The notes under the pieces are model-generated. The model was not told the origin of the DNA. It made no database searches and worked only from the letters and a program-made list of their open reading frames with translations. The translations under genes were made by a program, and so were the position numbers. From Bacteroidota bacterium (GTDB lineage Bacteria > Bacteroidota > Bacteroidia > Chitinophagales > Chitinophagaceae), in contig JAFDXX010000023.1 of assembly GCA_018267705.1 (NCBI GenBank), forward strand, positions 186,001 through 250,000: a stretch of 64,000 nucleotides of DNA, read 5' to 3'. Positions 45,110-53,315 of the stretch are shown here, one piece after another (position 1 is the stretch's first letter; each line of letters opens with the position of its first letter).

Positions 45110-45140
45110 GAATGAAGGCGTAAAATTTTACTGATTAAAA

Positions 45141-46184
45141 TTATTTAAATGCATCTAATGCAATAGTAGGTTTTCCTGAATTATCAAAAGCACCCAACGT
45201 ATAGCCTTGCCAATTGTTATAACATTCGGGCTCCCAATAAAAAATGCCCAATCCTTTATTATTGGGAACCGCATTTACTTTGGTTATTAAATCGCTAATA
45301 AAACTTTTACATGCAGATGGTTGATCCCAACTCATTCCTACTTCGCAAATCATTATTTCTTTTCCATATCTACTTGCCATATCGTTCATATTAGCCAAAC
45401 ATTGATTATTTAAATCTGTATAATTTGTTGTGGAAGGATATAATGACATGCCAATAACATCCCATTTGGCACTATTGGTTTTTAATCCGTCAAACATCCA
45501 TCTATATAAAGCATTATCATAACCATTTGATAAATGAACAATTACTTTAATAGATGAATCAATTGCTTTTACTGCGTTGTATCCACTATTTATTAAATAA
45601 GCAAAATTGCTCATATTTGTAGATGCTTTTCCTTCAGGCCAAAGCATGCCATCATTTGTTTCATTTCCAACCTGTACCCAATCTGGTTTTATACTATTTA
45701 TTCGTAAAGAATTTAAAACTGCATAGGTATGATTATAAACTGATGTTTGTAATTGTGTAATATTTTGCCCCACCCAAGCAGCAGGTTTGTTTTGTTTGCC
45801 GGGGTCTGCCCAACTATCGCTGTAATGAAAATCAATCATTAATTTTAAGCCTAAAGCTTTAATGCGGCTGGCTTTAGCAATAACATCGGCAGTGTTGCAC
45901 CAACCATCAGAAGGGTTTACCCATACACGCAAACGCATAGCATTTATTCCTGCATCTTTCAATATTTGAATACAATCTTGTTGCACCCCTGTTGAGTTAT
46001 AAAATTTATTTCCTGCAGCTTCCATTTGTGTTAGCCAACTTATATCTGCTCCTTTTATTAATGTAAAAGAAGAAGTAGAGGGGGGAATTGGTGTAATTAT
46101 TGACGAATTATTATCATTTGATTTTGAGCAAGCCGATAATTGTGTAAACAAAAGAAAGAATAATCCGTTAATAATGAATTTCAT
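45141..46184 (-). CDS. GH53 endo-beta-1,4-galactanase lipoprotein
   Basis: A 347-residue lipoprotein (lipobox LSAC, Cys19) with a GH53 catalytic domain that cleaves beta-1,4-galactan of pectic arabinogalactan. The acid/base glutamate is E175 in VQVGNETNDGM and the nucleophile E281 in MICEVGMSW. Other landmarks are KGADISWL, MRLRVWVNPSDGWCN, MIDFHYSDSWADPGKQ and FYWEPE. It lacks the usual sugar-utilisation partners (SusC/SusD) nearby and instead follows hutG by 28 bases. It would act at the cell surface or in the periplasm. Confidence 0.9.
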   Translation of the reverse strand: MKFIINGLFFLLFTQLSACSKSNDNNSSIITPIPPSTSSFTLIKGADISWLTQMEAAGNKFYNSTGVQQDCIQILKDAGINAMRLRVWVNPSDGWCNTADVIAKASRIKALGLKLMIDFHYSDSWADPGKQNKPAAWVGQNITQLQTSVYNHTYAVLNSLRINSIKPDWVQVGNETNDGMLWPEGKASTNMSNFAYLINSGYNAVKAIDSSIKVIVHLSNGYDNALYRWMFDGLKTNSAKWDVIGMSLYPSTTNYTDLNNQCLANMNDMASRYGKEIMICEVGMSWDQPSACKSFISDLITKVNAVPNNKGLGIFYWEPECYNNWQGYTLGAFDNSGKPTIALDAFK

Positions 46185-46212
46185 AAATATAAATATGAAT
46201 ATGAAAACAGTT

Positions 46213-47271
46213 TTACGATAGTTGTTGCAAAATTCCTTTTACAAAATCGCTTACCAAATAACTTATCAATTTTCCGGTTGATGCATCTTGTCTTCCATCG
46301 GTTAATTTAGTAGCTCCTTCACAAATATGTAAATAAGCAGGTTTACAATCCATTGAAACATAGTTTAAATATTGCCTTGCGTGTAAGGCTGTAATACCAA
46401 CAGGTGTAGCTGCACTGCTTAAAGTATGTTCTATACAATCAACATCTAACTCTATACCCACTAAAGTATCATCGGTAAAAGCTGTGGCATGGCTTATGCT
46501 TTGAATAAAATTTTTCTTTTCGTGTATAAAAATATCTTCATATGTAATACAATCTGCAAAAGGGTTGTTTACCATATCCATCCATACATTTTGTGAAATA
46601 TAATTTTCATGAATACCTATAACACAATATTTTTCCAAATAACCATCTTCTTCTGCATATCTAAAGGCATTGCCACTATGTCTTCCTTCCATTGCTCTGT
46701 AATCGGCATGTGCATCTAAATTAATGGCATTAATTTGTGCAATTTCTATAACACCTGCTTTATACCAGCCTTTTGCGGCACCTTTAATACAAGGGTATGC
46801 ATTGTTGTGCCCACCGCCAATTATAATAGGTAATTTTCTATTTTGTGTAATTAAATGTATCAGTTGTTCTACTTCATCATCAATTGTATTTACAGCATGG
46901 CGGTATGCTTCAATAGATTCTTCGTATTTATGTGCATTTAATTCAATTACATCTTCTATTTCAGAAAAATCAAAATGCCCTAACAACAATATTTCATTAC
47001 CATCTAAAAAATCGTTGCTTTGAATATTTACAAATGATTGGAGAAAAGGAAGCCATGCTGTTTCTGTTCCGCCTGTACCATGATTGGCTTTTACGCCAAT
47101 ATCTTCAGGAATACCAATGAGTACAAATTTTGCAGACGATTGTTTTAAAGATTCTTCAATATTTGAGGGATTGTTTAATGCTTGTAAACGTTCTCCTAAT
47201 TTAGTTTCAAAACGACGAATTTTTGTTATGCTTATTATATCTTGTTTGTTATATATTTTTAAATGTTGCAT
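46213..47271 (-). CDS. hutG: Formimidoylglutamase (arginase/ureohydrolase family)
   Basis: A 352-residue binuclear-manganese ureohydrolase. The metal ligands sit in GGGHNNAYPCIKG, NLDAHADYRAM and GIELDVDCIEH. Placement 26 bases after hutI makes formimidoylglutamate hydrolysis to glutamate and formamide the likely reaction. Arginase or agmatinase activity cannot be excluded from the family alone. The ATG at 47271 is preferred to the upstream in-frame TTG (47280). Confidence 0.86.
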   Translation of the reverse strand: MQHLKIYNKQDIISITKIRRFETKLGERLQALNNPSNIEESLKQSSAKFVLIGIPEDIGVKANHGTGGTETAWLPFLQSFVNIQSNDFLDGNEILLLGHFDFSEIEDVIELNAHKYEESIEAYRHAVNTIDDEVEQLIHLITQNRKLPIIIGGGHNNAYPCIKGAAKGWYKAGVIEIAQINAINLDAHADYRAMEGRHSGNAFRYAEEDGYLEKYCVIGIHENYISQNVWMDMVNNPFADCITYEDIFIHEKKNFIQSISHATAFTDDTLVGIELDVDCIEHTLSSAATPVGITALHARQYLNYVSMDCKPAYLHICEGATKLTDGRQDASTGKLISYLVSDFVKGILQQLS

Positions 47272-47297
47272 GGCAGACAATTAGGTTTTGTTTAAAG

Positions 47298-48536
47298 CTA
47301 AATAAACTTTCCGTTAATCATTACTTTATTAATAAGATTATTTCCAAAACTATACGGAAGGTAAGCTAATGAAGGTATTTGTTTAGTGAAAATAAGGTTG
47401 GCATTTTTACCAATAGTTATAGAGCCTACTTGTTTTTCTAATTCCATTGCATAAGCTCCGTTAATAGTAGATGCATTAATAGCTTCTTCAGGTAACATTT
47501 TCATTTGAATACAACTTATAGCATTTACAAAATTCATATTACCACTTGGTGAAGAACCCGGATTATAATCGCTTGCCAATGCTACCGCAGCATTTTTATT
47601 AATTAAATTTCTTGCCGGAGCATAATTCATTCTTAAGAAAAAAGCAGCGGTGGGTAATAAAGTGGCAATAGTATTTGATGTGGAAAGAGTGTTTATTGCA
47701 TTATCATTCATCATTTCTAAATGATCAACAGAAACAGCATCCAGCATAACTCCTGCTTCTACTGCACCACTTATACTTAATTGGTTGGCATGAATTTTTG
47801 TTTTAAGTCCGTATTCTTTTCCTGCATTACAAATGCTAATTGTTTCATTTACACTAAAAAAATTTTCTTCGCAAAAAACATCAATATAATCTGCTAAATT
47901 TTCTTGAGCAATTATTGGTAGCATTTCATTTTTAATAGCGTGAATATACGCTTGATGATTATTTTTAAATTGTTCAGGATAGGTATGGGCTCCTAAAAAA
48001 GTTGATTTAATAGGTATAGGCGAATTATTTTTGAGTTCTTTAATAACACGCAACATTTTTAATTCTGCCTCAACAGTTAAACCATAGCCACTTTTAATTT
48101 CAATAGCTCCGGTGCCTAAAGCAATTACTTCATTCAATCTATTCAATGCTGCAGTATATAAATCCTCTTCTGAAGCCACATTTAATTTAGCAGCCGAGTT
48201 TAATATACCTCCGCCTTTTGCAGCAATATCTGCATAACTTAATCCTTTTATTTTATCAATAAATTCTTCTTCGCGTGTTGCAGCAAAAACCAAATGTGTA
48301 TGGCTATCACACCAACAAGGTAATATGGTTGCATGTTTTGCATCTATAACTTGTTGTTCGCTGAATTGGTTTATGTTCAAATTATGCATAAACCCATATT
48401 CTTTAATCAACCCTTTATCAATTACTAAATAAGCATTATTCAGAATAGGTAATTCTTGCAATGCATTTCCGCGTAATAAAATATTTTTTGTTCTAACATT
48501 AACTAACTGAGCAATATTAATAATACACTGTACCAT
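47298..48536 (-). CDS. hutI: Imidazolonepropionase
   Basis: A 412-residue amidohydrolase, third step of histidine degradation. Metal and catalytic motifs are CDSHTHLVFAATREEEF, the GTGAIEIKSGYGL block, KIHANQLS, VSVDHLEMMND and ALASDYNPGSSPSGN. A consensus -7 box TACATTTG is 16 bases before the ATG and would drive the downstream hutG, GH53 and unknown genes as one transcript. Confidence 0.95.
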   Translation of the reverse strand: MVQCIINIAQLVNVRTKNILLRGNALQELPILNNAYLVIDKGLIKEYGFMHNLNINQFSEQQVIDAKHATILPCWCDSHTHLVFAATREEEFIDKIKGLSYADIAAKGGGILNSAAKLNVASEEDLYTAALNRLNEVIALGTGAIEIKSGYGLTVEAELKMLRVIKELKNNSPIPIKSTFLGAHTYPEQFKNNHQAYIHAIKNEMLPIIAQENLADYIDVFCEENFFSVNETISICNAGKEYGLKTKIHANQLSISGAVEAGVMLDAVSVDHLEMMNDNAINTLSTSNTIATLLPTAAFFLRMNYAPARNLINKNAAVALASDYNPGSSPSGNMNFVNAISCIQMKMLPEEAINASTINGAYAMELEKQVGSITIGKNANLIFTKQIPSLAYLPYSFGNNLINKVMINGKFI

Positions 48537-48552
48537 AAAGTAAGTTATGCAT

Positions 48553-48560
48553 CAAATGTA
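48553..48560 (-). promoter_or_regulatory. -7 promoter box TACATTTG for the hutI-hutG operon
   Basis: Exact consensus on the minus strand, 16 bases before the ATG. Confidence 0.6.
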
Positions 48561-48651
48561 AACCTCTATTTTGTTTTATACGTTCAATTTTTTATACAAA
48601 AACCGAATATCAAGTGCTAAAACATATTCAAATAAAGTTGTACATTGCAAT

Positions 48652-48744
48652 ATGTTTACTAAAAAACATACAACACAAAAATTGCTTTTAGCTATTTTTT
48701 TGAATCTTATTTCTGCTGCCGATTCTGGCTCTCCGGAATACTAA
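48652..48744 (+). CDS. Possible 30-residue small protein or leader peptide
   Basis: An ATG-initiated frame of 30 codons with a basic start (MFTKKHTTQKLLLAIF), a hydrophobic middle and a polar end (SAADSGSPEY), closed by TAA. A near-consensus -7 box TACATTGC (48641-48648) ends three bases before the ATG, the same close spacing seen at several genuine genes of the window. It lies 61 bases upstream of the arginine deiminase-like gene on the same strand. It could be a leader peptide, a secreted small peptide or a chance frame; I know no family for it. Confidence 0.4.
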   Translation: MFTKKHTTQKLLLAIFLNLISAADSGSPEY

Positions 48745-48805
48745 TTTCCTATCCCAATTTATTGTTTGCATTGGCAATCTTTTCTTTTCATTTTAATAAA
48801 AAACT

Positions 48806-50326
48806 ATGGCTACACATAATTATTATGTAGATTCTGAATTAGGTGCTTTAAAGAAAATTCTCATACACAGTCCCGATGCAGGTATAGGGAAAATTATACC
48901 CGGAACTTTTGCAGATAATTTATACGATGATATTGTGCATTTAAAAAATATGCAACAAGAATATAACCAGTATGTAAAATTGTTGCTTTACTTTTTAGAT
49001 CCTGAAAAAATAAAATATATAAAAGAATATCAAAAAAAAGCAAGTAAAGAAGATAAAAGCAATTGTTTTATTCCGGGTAAAAAAGAATACTTTAATTCAA
49101 CCAAAGTATTAGAAGCTCAAACATTATTAGAACATATTTTACAAGATGAAAAAGTAAAATTACGTTTAATAGCCGCTATTTGCAGTTATGAAGAAAGCAG
49201 TTTATTAATTCAACAAAAATTAGAAAATATTCAAGATGCAGCATTGCTTTCTAAAATTTTCATTACCGGTGTTGTGCCAAAAGAAGTAAGCGATACCAAC
49301 GAAGACCAGTTTATATTTCCGCCCATTCCAAATTTTATTTTTACCAGAGATATTGGAGTAATTATTAAAGATTGCATACTACTTAGCCGTATGGCAACAA
49401 GTGCAAGAAAACGTGAATCTTTAATTACTAAATTTTTAGCTTTATACTTTTTCTTTCAAGAACAGCCTGAAAAAGTGATAGAAATAATTGAAGAAAGCGA
49501 TTTCTTTTTATATGAAGAAGAAGAACGCAAACAAAGAATTATTTCAATAGAAGGCGGAGATATTATGATGGTGCATCCTAAACATTTAATTGTAGGTTGC
49601 AGTGAAAGAACTTCATCAAACGCAGTAAACGAAATTGTTCATACTATTTTTTGTAAAGAAGAATTAGAAATTGAAAAAATTTCTATTGTAAAAATTCCGC
49701 AAAGAAGAGCTCAAATGCATATTGATACCATCTTTACTCAAGTTAAAAAAAATGTTTGGGTTTTGTATGGCAGATATTCAGAAAGAATTTTAACCGAAGA
49801 AAACAATATAAAACAATCTTACTTAAACAAGCTTTCGCATAAACCACGTAAAGCAGAAATGGAATTAGTTGAAATACTACAGTTTTATAAAAAGGCAAAA
49901 GAACCATATCAAAAAAATAAAGACTATAGTGTTGCTAAAAATGCAGAAGGGTTAGAAAGTTTATTAAGACAAATAAGTGTGGAAGATTTTAATGTTAAAC
50001 CCACAGATGTAAAAATTATTTATAGCGGTAATAATATTTTCCCTTACGATGAAAGAGAACAATGGACAGATTCTTGCAATGTAGTAGCTTTAAAAGAAGG
50101 TGTTGTGATTGGTTATGATAGAAACAGCAAAACTGCCGAAGCGTTTGCACAAAAAGGTTTTACAGTAATTACAACAGAAGATTTATTTAAAAAATTTGAT
50201 GAAGGTTTAAACCCCAATTCTATAGAAAACACATTAATACTTTTACCTTCTGCAGAATTATCAAGAGCAAGAGGTGGCTCACATTGCATGAGCATGCCTT
50301 TATTAAGAGAGCAGTTAACAACTTAA
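48806..50326 (+). CDS. Arginine deiminase-like guanidine-modifying enzyme
   Basis: A 506-residue protein of the arginine deiminase/amidinotransferase superfamily. Motifs run in order: ALKKILIHSPDAGIGKIIPG, FTRDIGVII, SIEGGDIMMVHPKHLIVGCS, the catalytic His block RRAQMHIDTIFTQV, and the C-terminal nucleophile ARGGSHCMSMPL with Cys about residue 497. Arginine deiminases are near 410 residues; here extra helical segments lie at about 60-150 and between the His block and the C terminus (about 330-400). It probably hydrolyses arginine, citrulline or a relative. The CtlX-like gene follows by 10 bases, so the two form an operon divergent from hutI. Confidence 0.85.
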   Translation: MATHNYYVDSELGALKKILIHSPDAGIGKIIPGTFADNLYDDIVHLKNMQQEYNQYVKLLLYFLDPEKIKYIKEYQKKASKEDKSNCFIPGKKEYFNSTKVLEAQTLLEHILQDEKVKLRLIAAICSYEESSLLIQQKLENIQDAALLSKIFITGVVPKEVSDTNEDQFIFPPIPNFIFTRDIGVIIKDCILLSRMATSARKRESLITKFLALYFFFQEQPEKVIEIIEESDFFLYEEEERKQRIISIEGGDIMMVHPKHLIVGCSERTSSNAVNEIVHTIFCKEELEIEKISIVKIPQRRAQMHIDTIFTQVKKNVWVLYGRYSERILTEENNIKQSYLNKLSHKPRKAEMELVEILQFYKKAKEPYQKNKDYSVAKNAEGLESLLRQISVEDFNVKPTDVKIIYSGNNIFPYDEREQWTDSCNVVALKEGVVIGYDRNSKTAEAFAQKGFTVITTEDLFKKFDEGLNPNSIENTLILLPSAELSRARGGSHCMSMPLLREQLTT

Positions 50327-50336
50327 AATAAATTTC

Positions 50337-51260
50337 ATGCATCAAAACACATCACATTTATTAATGATAGAACCTGCTGCATTTACATTTAATGAGCAAA
50401 CCGCTGTAAACAATAGCTTTCAATCAACTTCATTAATTAATCATTCGCAACACAATGCTTTAGAAGAATTTAATCTATTTGTACAAACATTACGCAAACA
50501 TGATATTGATGTTACTGTTATAAAAGATACAGAACAACCACATACACCCGATTCTGTTTTTCCCAACAATTGGATTTCTTTTCATAGCAATGGCACTGTT
50601 ATACTATACCCCATGTTTGCACCAAATAGGAGATTGGAAAGAAAAGAACATGTGTTGAATTTTATTGAAGAAAAATTTCATATTAATAAAATTGAAAATT
50701 TATCTGCCGCAGAAAATAAAAACATTTTTTTAGAAGGAACAGGCAGCATGGTATTAGACAGAACAAACAAAATTGCGTATGCCTGCATATCTCCCAGAAC
50801 TCATAAAGATTTGTTTGAAGAATGGTGCAAGCAATTCAACTTCAACCCAATCAGTTTTACTGCAACAGATGTAAATGGAAATTTAATTTATCATACCAAT
50901 GTAATGATGTGCATAGCAGAACAATTTGTAGTTATTTGTTTAGATACCATAAAAAATATTAAAGAAAAAGAAATATTGTTACAACAATTTAAACAAACGA
51001 ATAAAGAAATTATAGAAATAAGTTTCAACCAAATGAACCATTTTGGAGGAAATATGTTACAAGTAAAAAATAAAAAAAACAAACAGTTTCTGGTAATGAG
51101 TTCACAAGCATATAATAGTTTAACAGAAACACAAATACAAACTATTGAAAAATACAATTCAATTATTCACAGTAATATAAAAACCATAGAAACCAATGGT
51201 GGCGGCAGTGCCAGATGCATGATAGCTGAAATATTTTTACAACCTAAATGGAATTTATAA
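50337..51260 (+). CDS. ctlX: CtlX-like amidinotransferase-fold hydrolase
   Basis: A 307-residue guanidine-modifying enzyme homologue. Landmarks are HLLMIEPAAFTFNEQTAVNN, HTPDSVFPNNWISFHSNG, YPMFAPNRRLERKEHVL and LEGTGSMVLDRTNKIAY. The conserved His lies in YHTNVMMCIAE and the nucleophile region is GGGSARCMIAEIF (Cys about residue 298). This pattern matches the CtlX/citrulline-utilisation group of the family that includes dimethylarginine dimethylaminohydrolase. Its partner is the deiminase-like protein upstream. Together they suggest arginine or citrulline turnover, but no transporter or carbamate kinase is present. The last six bases overlap the convergent reductase gene. Confidence 0.82.
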   Translation: MHQNTSHLLMIEPAAFTFNEQTAVNNSFQSTSLINHSQHNALEEFNLFVQTLRKHDIDVTVIKDTEQPHTPDSVFPNNWISFHSNGTVILYPMFAPNRRLERKEHVLNFIEEKFHINKIENLSAAENKNIFLEGTGSMVLDRTNKIAYACISPRTHKDLFEEWCKQFNFNPISFTATDVNGNLIYHTNVMMCIAEQFVVICLDTIKNIKEKEILLQQFKQTNKEIIEISFNQMNHFGGNMLQVKNKKNKQFLVMSSQAYNSLTETQIQTIEKYNSIIHSNIKTIETNGGGSARCMIAEIFLQPKWNL

Positions 51261-52133
51261 ATTAAAACTAAGCTTCACTCCTTCTGCAAAACTTACAGGA
51301 TTGTACTGCAATTCTCTTCTTGCCTTATCAATTTTTAAGCCCGATTTTTTTGCACGTTTAACCGGTTCCGGAAAAGTTTCTGAAGTTACATTTTCAATTA
51401 AATTTTTATTCAATTTTAAAACATCTGCAACAGTAATTGCCATTTCATAAGGCGATACAATATCTTTTCCTGCTAAATGATAAACGCCTTTTTCTTTTTG
51501 TTCAATAATAGTTTGAACGCCTTTACATATATCTATTACATAAGTTGGCGTACGTTGCTGATCGCTTACAACTTTAATTTGTTTTCCTTGTTCTAAATTG
51601 CTTTTTACCCATTGCAAAAAACTTGGTCGCATTCCTTGCAATACTTGTCCGTAAATAAATACAGGTCTAATAATTGTATTCAATCCTATTCTTTTTTCTA
51701 GTAAATGCTCTGCTTGCAATTTACTTTCTCCATAAAAATTTAAAGGTCCTTTTGCATCCTCTTCACTATGTGGTCCATTTTCTCCAAAAATAAAATCGGT
51801 TGATACATAAATAAAATGAGTTGAAGGCAAACAATGTTTTAATAAATAACCGGTTGCATCAACATTTTGCTGCCAACACATATCTTTATAATTATTACAT
51901 TCATCAGGTTTACTCATTGCAGCATTATGAATAATTACATCAGGTTGATGTTTTTTTAATAAAGCAGCAACCATAGTTTCATTAATTAAATCAACCGTTT
52001 CATATACAAAATTTGCGGCCATTGCAATTCTATTTTCACCTCTACTAATTGCAATTACTGTATATTGTTTACTTAAAAACAAGGTTAAATGTTGCCCTAA
52101 AAAACCGTTACTTCCCGTTATTAAAACTTTCAT
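51255..52133 (-). CDS. RmlD-like NAD(P)-dependent sugar-nucleotide reductase (extended SDR)
   Basis: A 292-residue extended short-chain dehydrogenase. The cofactor motif GSNGFLGQ is at residues 7-14, and the active-site YxxxK is YGESK after STDFIFGENGPHSEED. The conserved block for the RmlD superfamily is IRPVFIYGQVLQGMRPSFL. It resembles dTDP-4-dehydrorhamnose reductase, but no other rml gene is near, so the substrate is open. It lies divergent from pfkA. Confidence 0.82.
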   Translation of the reverse strand: MKVLITGSNGFLGQHLTLFLSKQYTVIAISRGENRIAMAANFVYETVDLINETMVAALLKKHQPDVIIHNAAMSKPDECNNYKDMCWQQNVDATGYLLKHCLPSTHFIYVSTDFIFGENGPHSEEDAKGPLNFYGESKLQAEHLLEKRIGLNTIIRPVFIYGQVLQGMRPSFLQWVKSNLEQGKQIKVVSDQQRTPTYVIDICKGVQTIIEQKEKGVYHLAGKDIVSPYEMAITVADVLKLNKNLIENVTSETFPEPVKRAKKSGLKIDKARRELQYNPVSFAEGVKLSFNL

Positions 52134-52190
52134 GCTTCAATAATAAAACTTTATTAAATAAGGAACATTAATATTGTGTAACAAACTCCT

Positions 52191-52204
52191 CTTAATACAT
52201 TAAG
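52191..52204. promoter_or_regulatory. Palindrome CTTAAT-AC-ATTAAG upstream of pfkA
   Basis: A perfect 6+6 inverted repeat with a two-base spacer, 22 bases upstream of the pfkA -7 box, where a regulator could meet the -33 region. Short AT-rich palindromes arise by chance, so this is a weak operator candidate. Confidence 0.25.
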
Positions 52205-52225
52205 GTGAATTTATTTTCAATTCCT

Positions 52226-52233
52226 TACTTTTG
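52226..52233 (+). promoter_or_regulatory. -7 promoter box TACTTTTG for pfkA-pyk
   Basis: Exact consensus, 69 bases before the ATG, giving one of the longer leaders in the window (about 60 bases). Nothing in that leader folds convincingly by eye. Confidence 0.55.
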
Positions 52234-52302
52234 ACAGCAATTTTTAAGAATACAACGATTATTTGCCCCAAAAAACATTGAGAAAGTTTGTTAGAATAAT
52301 TT

Positions 52303-53289
52303 ATGAGCACAAAAAAAGTAACTAAAATTGGGGTGCTTACCTCTGGCGGAGATTCTCCGGGTATGAACGCTGCAATAAGAGCTGTTGTTAGGTCTGGAAT
52401 TTATAATGGCTTAGACGTTTTTGGTATAGTACGTGGCTATTCAGGAATGATAGATAATGATATAATACCTATGAATGGAAGAAGCGTTGCTAATATTATA
52501 CAACGCGGCGGCACCATTTTAAAAACGGCCAGAAGTCAAGAATTTATGACTGCCGAAGGACGTGCCATTGCATACGAAAATTTAAAAAAACATGGCATTA
52601 ATGGCATAGTAGTAATTGGCGGAGATGGAAGTTTTAGAGGAGCACAAAAATTCAGCAGCGAATTTAATATTCCATGTATTGGTATTCCGGGAACTATTGA
52701 TAGAGATATGGCCGGAACAGATTCTACCATTGGTTTTGATACTGCTGTAAATACAGCCGTAGAAGCTATTGATAAAATTAGAGATACAATGGACGCACAC
52801 GACCGTTTGTTTATTGTAGAAGTAATGGGCAGAGATGCCGGTTATATTGCACTACACAGCGGTATTGCCACAGGTGCAGAAAACATCCTTATTCCTGAAA
52901 CTAAAACAGATATTGAAGAATTAATTGCCTCACTAACCGAAAAAGAAAAAAGAAAAAAATTAGTAAACCTTATAGTAGTTGCCGAAGGTGGTGAATTTGG
53001 CGATGCAAACGGATTAGCAGCCATTGTAAAAAAACGTATTCCTACGGCAGATGTAAGAGTGTGCATTTTAGGACATATACAACGCGGTGGATCGCCCACA
53101 TGCCACGATCGTTTAATTGCCAGCCACATGGGTTATTACGCAGTTGAAAGTTTATTAAGTGGAAGATATAATGTGATGATTGGTGTTATTAACAACAAAA
53201 TAACTTACACCCCTTTAGATAAAGCAGTAAAAGAAAAACAACGCATTGGACAAGAATGGATGCGTATTGTAAAAATATTAGCAAGCTAA
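52303..53289 (+). CDS. pfkA: ATP-dependent 6-phosphofructokinase
   Basis: Commits fructose 6-phosphate to glycolysis. The N-terminal TSGGDSPGMNAAIRAVVR and the GGDGSFRGAQ motif (Gly rather than Asp after GGD) indicate the ATP-dependent type. The substrate site EVMGRDAGYIAL and the C-terminal LGHIQRGGSPTCHDR follow. The catalytic loop, normally GTIDND, reads GTIDRDMAGTD, an Asn-to-Arg change between the two conserved aspartates. Length 328 residues is standard. The pyk gene follows 26 bases downstream. Confidence 0.95.
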   Translation: MSTKKVTKIGVLTSGGDSPGMNAAIRAVVRSGIYNGLDVFGIVRGYSGMIDNDIIPMNGRSVANIIQRGGTILKTARSQEFMTAEGRAIAYENLKKHGINGIVVIGGDGSFRGAQKFSSEFNIPCIGIPGTIDRDMAGTDSTIGFDTAVNTAVEAIDKIRDTMDAHDRLFIVEVMGRDAGYIALHSGIATGAENILIPETKTDIEELIASLTEKEKRKKLVNLIVVAEGGEFGDANGLAAIVKKRIPTADVRVCILGHIQRGGSPTCHDRLIASHMGYYAVESLLSGRYNVMIGVINNKITYTPLDKAVKEKQRIGQEWMRIVKILAS

Positions 53290-53315
53290 AAAAATACTAA
53301 CCGAAATAAAATATT

